In this document: piece after piece, positions 58,136 to 64,000 of the stretch
How positions within the stretch are numbered: position 1 is the first letter of the stretch
Layout: the number at the start of each line of letters is the position of its first letter
NCBI GenBank assembly: GCA_001632425.1
Contig: KV425555.1
Coordinates: 82,795-146,794 of the forward strand
DNA length: 64,000 nt
From: Neolentinus lepideus HHB14362 ss-1
Taxonomy: Eukaryota > Basidiomycota > Agaricomycetes > Gloeophyllales > Gloeophyllaceae
Direction: 5' to 3'
Position numbers and translations under genes: made by a program
The notes under the pieces: model-generated
Seen by the model: only the letters and a program-made list of their open reading frames with translations
Told to the model about the DNA's origin: nothing
The model's database searches: none

Positions 58136-58930
58136 GGGCACAGGAAAAATGGCGAGGCACTGCGAGGCGTGGCGAGGCACCTGCGAGGCACTTGAGCCGA
58201 TAGGTGAGTCGTGTCGACTAAGTGTTCGCCCTCACATAGAGTTTATTTGATGAACATATATATGTTTTATGCTACCTATATAATATTTTTAAACCTTTGA
58301 GCCTACCTTTCTATATCTCAAGAGATATTTTGTAAGTAGACAGCCCGTCCCAACGGTTCCAACGGGCAGTCAGGACAGTGAATTAACTGAAGCGTTCTTT
58401 CATTAATATTCAATATTGCATGTCTGTGCTTTAAATATAAGCAACTGACTATCCTACTGCTTGCTGTACAAGTTAGCATTGTCTTGAGTGTCGATCCTTG
58501 CAATGAGTCCAAGCTTGAGTGCCTCGCCACTGCCTCGCCACTGCCTCTCGAATGCCTCGCAAGTGCCTCGCAAGTGCCTCGTAATGCCTCGCCACTCGAG
58601 TCGACTCAAATAGAGCATCGACAACGATTCGCTCCGCTAAGTCTGGCGGAGTTGGTCCCTGGGTCTCAATGTGGTCTTGGGGGACTCATTCTTCCCAAAT
58701 ATGGACTGATAATCAATAGACAAAGTCCCAATGGACCTCAATGGACCCGAAAGATTCCTCTGCGACTCGCTCAAGTGAGCAGAACATAGCAAGAAAAAGT
58801 GCATGATCCTTTAGACAGATAATTTATATGTTATTGGAAGATTTAATACTGACATAATACCTTCACTAAAAAATGGACTCAAGTGCCTCGCCAGTCGTGC
58901 CTCGCAGTGCCTCGCCATTTTCCCACTGCC
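58136..58930. mobile_element. 795-bp inverted-repeat DNA transposon, non-autonomous (MULE- or hAT-like MITE)
   Basis: The left end (58136-58195: gggcacaggaaaaatggcga, then gcgaggca-type units to cacttgagcc) matches the reverse complement of the right end (about 58873-58930: ggcagtgggaaaatggcgag...). The inverted repeats are about 55-60 bp. It is flanked by a 10-bp direct repeat cggatgagtg (58126-58135 and 58931-58940), the size made by Mutator-like transposases. No transposase frame is present. An internal array of gcctcgc-type units (58518-58598) repeats the terminal motif in the same orientation as the right end. Confidence 0.8.
58518..58598. repeat. array of short gcctcgc repeats inside the element
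   Basis: About seven 8-12-bp units of the form gcctcgccact, gcctcgcaagt or gcctcgtaat. They are the same sequence as the element's terminal repeats and may act as sub-terminal transposase-binding motifs (inferred). Confidence 0.7.
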
Positions 58931-58940
58931 CGGATGAGTG
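58931..58940. repeat. target-site duplication, right copy
   Basis: cggatgagtg, identical to 58126-58135. Confidence 0.75.
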
Positions 58941-59127
58941 CACTGTGCAGGCACCGGCACAACAGTTGGCGCGCACGAGTGCGTTAGATAACGGGCTCTC
59001 GTCCAGCAGTTCGTAACGTCGATGTTGGTCAGTGTCTTCACGAGCTGACGTCTTGAAGGCAAGTCATCTCTAGTGTTATCTCTATGAAGGTTGCGCAGAG
59101 TGACGAGGCCGGTCTTCGCAGCTCTGA

Positions 59128-60049
59128 ATGTTGTTAGGCCTATCGACCACAATACGTAAATCCTTGCCTTCGAATCTCTTTGGAATACCTACCAGGATGT
59201 CTTCTGCCGTGCCTTTCACGCAAGACGAAAGAAGGTGGAACAGAGTAAGAAATTGCATTCAGTATCAACGTGTTACAAGCTCATGCGAAAGCCATTTAGA
59301 TGAGCACTACTATGTCACATTTCCACGAATGGTTCAAGAAAGAGTGTAAGTTCACACTCATCCATCCCGTGGTGGCGATTACAATCTCATATGAGCAGTT
59401 AACATGGTCTATGAGGTAAGGTTAGCATCATCATGCCGTACGGGATCATAAAAATGTCTATGCAAAGTTAGCGGATGGTTCCTATACTAAACGAGGGTTG
59501 TCACTACCCGGTTACCTGAGAGAAGCCAAATCTATGTGCACACGTAGGGGCTTTTCTCGTCTACTGCTAATCATACATTAAGAATAACTAACATTCGCTT
59601 AGATCTCAACTTTCATCATAGTCTTGAAGAACGACATATTTTCCCAGTACTTGCGAAGCGGATGCCCGCGTTTTCCGAGACGGCAGAGGATGGTAGGCAT
59701 ATTCGCTCGCACAGGGCCATCCACAAAGGTATGAATGCTCCCTGTATTTACTGGGCTCGCGTTGACGTGTTTGTGCCTTTCTCTCGACACCCAGGTCTGG
59801 ATGATTTAGATACTCTGGTGAAGAAATGGACGACAGAACCGACCTCTTACTCACCAACTGAGATGCGAGCATGTTTGGACTCCTTCAGAGAGGTGCTTTT
59901 CAACCATTTGGACGAGGAGGTGCTCTTATTTTAGAATCGCACATGAAATGATGCTTACATCCACTGTCTTGAACCAGGTCGACGACCTCAAGGGCGACAA
60001 TATGAAAAAATACTGGACCTTGGAAGAGGTTGATCGTATTCCCATCTAG
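59128..60049 (+). CDS. Hemerythrin HHE-domain protein
   Basis: Four-helix-bundle di-iron protein of the hemerythrin/HHE superfamily. The fungal members' ligands and roles are largely undefined. The likely conserved start is MSSAVPFTQDERRWNR (59197). An in-frame ATG at 59128 would add MLLGLSTTIRKSLPSNLFGI, which looks like a mitochondrial presequence. Splicing gives MSTTMSHFHEWFKKEFNMVY, LADGSYTKRGLSLPGYLREA, HLNFHHSLEERHIFPVLAKR, then SHRAIHKGLDDLDTLVKKW and FREVLFNHLDEEVDDL. The expected His/Glu ligands sit in HHSLEERH, HRAIH and NHLDEE. The C terminus KYWTLEEVDRIPI ends at 60047-60049. At least seven exons. Confidence 0.85.
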
Positions 60050-60560
60050 CATCAGGATACAGCATTCATCGTGGTACTTCTGCAAAATGTTTCGACCGCC
60101 ATGGAGCGGGCATCGCGTATTGGTTAAAAATTTCCACTAGCAGGACAGGGTAACCGGCGCCGGGTGATGCATGGTGTTGAAATATTTATGAGCTGAACTC
60201 TCAATGGGTTGTTTCACCACTTAATTAATTATGGCCCGGCGGCACAGCTGTACTAATCTATATTGAGTGCTGCGACTGGTTGAGAAGCTTGGTGGCGGAG
60301 GCTGAACTAGCCAATTGTATGGATCTCAGCACATTCAACACTTTGTCTATATTCATATAATAGACCTATATGTTTGTCTTGACGACAAGAAACTCCCCCC
60401 TCCCAGCGTCGAAGTCCTTTCTGCTTCATCTTTGAATAATCGCGTGCCGGTGCTCTCGGCGTGCATGTGACGCGAGCGCTCGAAGTAGGAAGCAGTCGCA
60501 CTTCCAACTTCGGGATCTATATTCCCTTCGCTGTCGTCGCCAGTCTCGACAAGCTTAAGG
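60050..60560. other. intergenic, no gene seen
   Basis: 511 bp upstream of the CLC gene. No feature recognised. Confidence 0.4.
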
Positions 60561-63500
60561 ATGTCTTCTAGCCTCAAGAAGAGCGCCTCCAATCCGGCTT
60601 TGACAGGTAGGCGTGAAGAGAACGCACCGTCGGGTCCCCTGAGCGGTCCATCAAGCACTATATGGAGGCGCCAGCGCCTTTTAAATATAGGGACTACTTC
60701 ACCTGCAGCTACTGATTCAACGGAAAGGACTGCTCTTGGGGAAGATCTGCACAACACAACCTATGGCACACTGTCGCCGCAAGCCAGATTGTCTCAAAAA
60801 CCTGACTTTCGGACCCGTCGTCGCTTGCCAGCCCTACCGGGACTAAGAATTGGGAAGGTGTCCGTGTCGAACCCTGTTTCACCGGTGCGATCACCCATAT
60901 CAGGAGCGAGAGATTTTTCGTCGTTTTTCCACCTCCCTTCCAAACGACAGCGTCCCATATCCGCATACGATGCCCCCCTCGCCAGCAATCAGGCTGACGG
61001 AACTAAGGAGGAAGGGGACGTCAGAACGAATGGTGTCCGTGTGTGGTATTCGTCTTATACCTCAATTGACTGGCTCCACGACGCCATCAAAGATTCAGTG
61101 CGGCGGTCGAGGTTACGGAAGCGCAGGTCGCTTCGTGGTAGGATCCACAATCAATTAGATAGGTCGCTGGGATGGATTGTAGTCACCATCGTTGGCTTCC
61201 TTACGGCAATCATAGCATTCTTGATCGTCCGTGGCGAACAATGGCTCTTTGACCTCAAAGAAGGTTTTTGTCGCGACAGTTGGTGGAAAGCGAAGCGTTT
61301 TTGCTGCCCGACTCAAGAAACCGATGACTTTACCCTCACATATGTCTTCTCTTTCAATGGCACGGGCTCAGAAGACAATTGCGCTTCTTGGCGAACCTGG
61401 GCGGATGTCTTCGGTCCTGCGGTTGCGAATGGTGGCCGTGCAATTGGGCTAGAGACAGAAATGGTCGAATATATCGCTTATACTTGTGTTGCAGTACGTC
61501 AATATGCGATCCTTCCGACCGATCCCTAATTCAAACCTACATAGCTTGTCCTTGCTTTGATCTCGGCGCTTCTTACCATCAATCTAACAGCTTCCAATAC
61601 TTTCTCTACGCGTAAAGACTCTGGTGTGCTCGGTCCATCTTTCGATGACCGTAAGCAAAATGAGGTTCCCGCTGCCACAGAGCCGAAGCGGAAAGTACTT
61701 TACTACGCCGCAGGAAGTGGTATTCCTGAGATCAAGACCATTCTGTCCGGTTTCGTCATCCATGGATATCTTGGCGGGAGAACTCTGTTTACAAAGTCAG
61801 TCGGCTTAGCCCTCTCCGTGGCTTCGGGCCTTTCTCTGGGCAAAGAAGGCCCTTTTGTACACATCGCAAGCTGCGTTGGCAATATTGTAAGCAGGTACTT
61901 CCTCAAGTATGAAACAAACGAAGGTATCCCTAGTCGGACATCGCACTCCTCTTTGTAATGTGATTTTAATCCTGTTGTCCCTAGGGAAGCGGCGTGAAAT
62001 CCTCAGTGCTGCGGCTGCTGCAGGTGTTGCTGTTGCGTTCGGTGCACCCATCGGAGGTACCCTCTTCAGTTTGGAAGAGGTATCCTACTTCTTTCCACCA
62101 AAGGTGATGTGGAGAAGGTCAGTTTCATCGCGTCATTGGCGATATTCGGTTTGTTTACTTCTCTGCTGTCAGCTTTTTCTGCGCCATGATCGCTGCTATC
62201 ACGCTACGCTTACTTAACCCGTTTGGCACCGGGAAGTTGGTATTATTGCAGGTGACCTACGATAAGGTTGGCAATAAAATACGCACTCCACTACGAGTGT
62301 ACCCTGACTTAATCTATGTACTCAGGATTGGCATGCGTATGAACTACTATTCTTCCTGTTCTTGGGCGTTTTCGGGGTACGTGAGTACGCCGCAATGTAG
62401 ATCAACGGCAAAATGAAGACTATTTTATTAGGGAGTATATGGCGCCTACTTCTCGAAGTTAAACTACAAATGGACTCGCCATATTCGCAATGGTACATGG
62501 CTAAAGACGCACCCCATCTCTGAAGTTTTACTTGTACGTAACATTCGCTAACCTGCTTGCTGCTGGTTGATCGGGTTTTAGGTCACTCTAGTCACAGCGC
62601 TGCTCAGCTTTCTAAATCCATTCACCAGGATGGGCGGTACTGAGTTAGTGTACGATCTTTTCGTCGAGTGTCATTCGGGCAATGCCAACGCACATGGAGG
62701 CCTTTGTGTCCTGGATCCTCCCAAGCAGGCGTGGCCGGTCATCAAAGCAATTGCTACCGCTTTTGTCGTCAAAGGAGCACTGACCATTGTCACCTTCGGT
62801 ATCAAAGTGCCCGCCGGTATCTTCATACCGACTCTGGGTGTCGGCGCATGTGCAGGCCGCATCATGGGGATCTTGGTGCAGTGGTTGCAGTTCAAGTATC
62901 CTCAAAGCAGAGTGTTCGCCGTTTGTCACGGTGATTTGGACTGTGTGATTCCCGGGCTGTATGCTATGGTCGGAGCTGCCGCCGCCCTAGCAGGTGCTAC
63001 GGTCAGTTAGCCTTCGCAAGTATCCGGTTATCACTTATGTTTCTGCCTCTGTAGCGAACTACAGTTTCCCTGGCTGTAATCATGTTCGAGCTTACGGACA
63101 CCCTGACCTACGCTGTGCCAGTCATGCTATCTGTCTTGGTCGCAAAAACCGTGGCCGACGCCATAGAACCCAAAGGCATTTATGACTTGGTGATCGAGTC
63201 AGGCGCATCTCATAATCTCTCAATCGGTGGTATCTTACATGTAATACAGGCTCTCGCAACTGCCGTATCTGGATGCTAAACATAATCACATCTGGGAAGA
63301 GTTGCAAGTTGATGACGTGGTAAGATGTCTTGCTTTCCATTGTCTGGACGCCTTGTCATCTCATTCTATCGCGCTAGACCGACAGAGATGTCGACATTAT
63401 CCGTGCGGACAGACAGAATACCGTTGAGAGTCTGCGAGACAAATTGCAGGATCTATTGTCAATCGGCTATGATGATGGCGGTTTCCCGATCCTGAGAAAA

Positions 63501-64000
63501 GTCGACAGTGAAAGCGATGGTCTCCGGATGATTGGTTGGATCGGGGCTAACGAGCTCGAGCATGCACTCAGTATGTATAATCGAGCAATATGTATAGTCA
63601 AGTAGTGGATACTCTGCCGCTGACTCTTGCACTTCTAGGCATTGTGGCTGAGTCTGCAGATCATCCGGTTTCTTTCCGTACGTCGCAAACCTACCAACAT
63701 GGTGACCTAGCAGCTTCTTCCGTTTCTTTCTCATCATTCGTGGAGAATGGGTCCGCTGTTGATCCATTCGATTTCAGTGTCTATACGGACCAGGTTTGTT
63801 CTAGTTGAAGTGCTTTTGTGCTTCCGTTAACATGTCTTTTCTTCCAGGCGCCTCTGACCGTACAATCCAACGCTCCCTTAGAACTGGTGCAAGAATTCTT
63901 TGTGAAGCTCGGTGCTAAATATGTAGTTGTCACAGATACCGAAGGATTCTGTAAGTTGCTCTCCTTGATATCGCTGCTACTGTTGGTACTCAAGTGCTTT
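60561..64000 (+). CDS. CLC-family chloride/proton antiporter (Gef1-like), 3'-truncated
   Basis: Voltage-gated-chloride-channel-family protein of Golgi/endosome/vacuole type. It starts [20 protein letters not shown] at 60561; the long Ser/Arg-rich cytosolic N terminus leads to the first helix ([20 protein letters not shown]). The three selectivity-filter signatures are present: [14 protein letters not shown] (about 61711), [10 protein letters not shown] (about 61840, with the external gating Glu) and [12 protein letters not shown] (about 62812). [10 protein letters not shown] keeps the internal proton-path Glu. Together these point to a Cl-/H+ exchanger rather than a pure channel. [20 protein letters not shown] is formed across an intron. 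CBS domains follow ([38 protein letters not shown]), and the second runs into the window edge. Many short introns. Confidence 0.93.

Noticed and set aside
58518..58598. short repeat array considered as a CRISPR-like array
   Set aside because: The units are 8-12 bp without unique spacers, and the genome is eukaryotic. They are the terminal motif of a DNA element.
58484..58789. 101-residue open frame inside the inverted-repeat element
   Set aside because: Its first half is a translation of the gcctcgc repeat array and it shows no transposase motif.

Overview
This is a piece of a filamentous basidiomycete genome, most likely an Agaricomycete. Genes are dense and sit on both strands. Nearly all are cut by short GT-AG introns of about 35-70 bases. 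The protein families, such as basidiomycete-type Zn2Cys6 regulators and F-box/LRR proteins beside conserved eukaryotic housekeeping genes, fit that group. I see no prokaryotic or viral gene. One run of Ns (33684-34033) marks an assembly gap.

Layout. 1-9771 (+) is most of a bridge-like lipid-transfer protein gene (CSF1), cut at its 5' end. 9986-10954 (-) is the Golgi/ER membrane protein YIP1, head-to-head with the 60S biogenesis factor NSA2 (11122-12176, +). 12422-14005 (-) is the arginine delta-N-methyltransferase RMT2. A gene-poor 2.2 kb follows, then an F-box/LRR protein (16211-17841, -), a PRKRIP1-like splicing protein (18718-19483, +), a cytosolic polysaccharide deacetylase-family enzyme (19940-21364, -), an unrecognised two-helix membrane protein (21834-22856, +), the TRAPP subunit BET5 (23739-24554, +) and the SNF2 remodeller FUN30 (24679-28699, -).

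28700-35267 is poor in intact genes. It holds a mitochondrial-carrier-like gene (30423-31637, +), coding-like debris, and a terminal-inverted-repeat element (33586-34358) containing the gap. From 35268 genes are dense again: a Zn2Cys6 regulator, U2AF1, ALG14 head-to-head with APC8/CDC23, a GLTSCR1-domain chromatin protein, a DUF2786-domain protein, an F-box protein, an alpha/beta hydrolase and a second, larger Zn2Cys6 regulator (49854-53906, -).

Behind that regulator lies a secreted GH43 arabinanase-like gene (about 55150-56537, -) that has decayed through frameshifts and stops. SDHAF4 follows (57260-57673, +), then a 795-bp inverted-repeat DNA element with a 10-bp target duplication (58136-58930), a hemerythrin-domain gene and a CLC chloride/proton antiporter gene that runs off the right edge.

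There is no dedicated pathway cluster. Several genes act in membrane traffic and lipid or glycan supply (CSF1, YIP1, BET5, ALG14), RNA and ribosome work (NSA2, RMT2, PRKRIP1, U2AF1) and chromatin or the cell cycle (FUN30, GLTSCR1, APC8). I found no convincing new multi-gene system. The best unusual observations are the extreme micro-exon structure of NSA2, a probable GC-AG intron in BET5, two non-autonomous inverted-repeat elements, and the decayed GH43 gene beside a zinc-cluster regulator. Gene models were spliced by eye from reading frames, splice-site sequences and remembered family conservation, so internal exon edges are approximate unless given explicitly.
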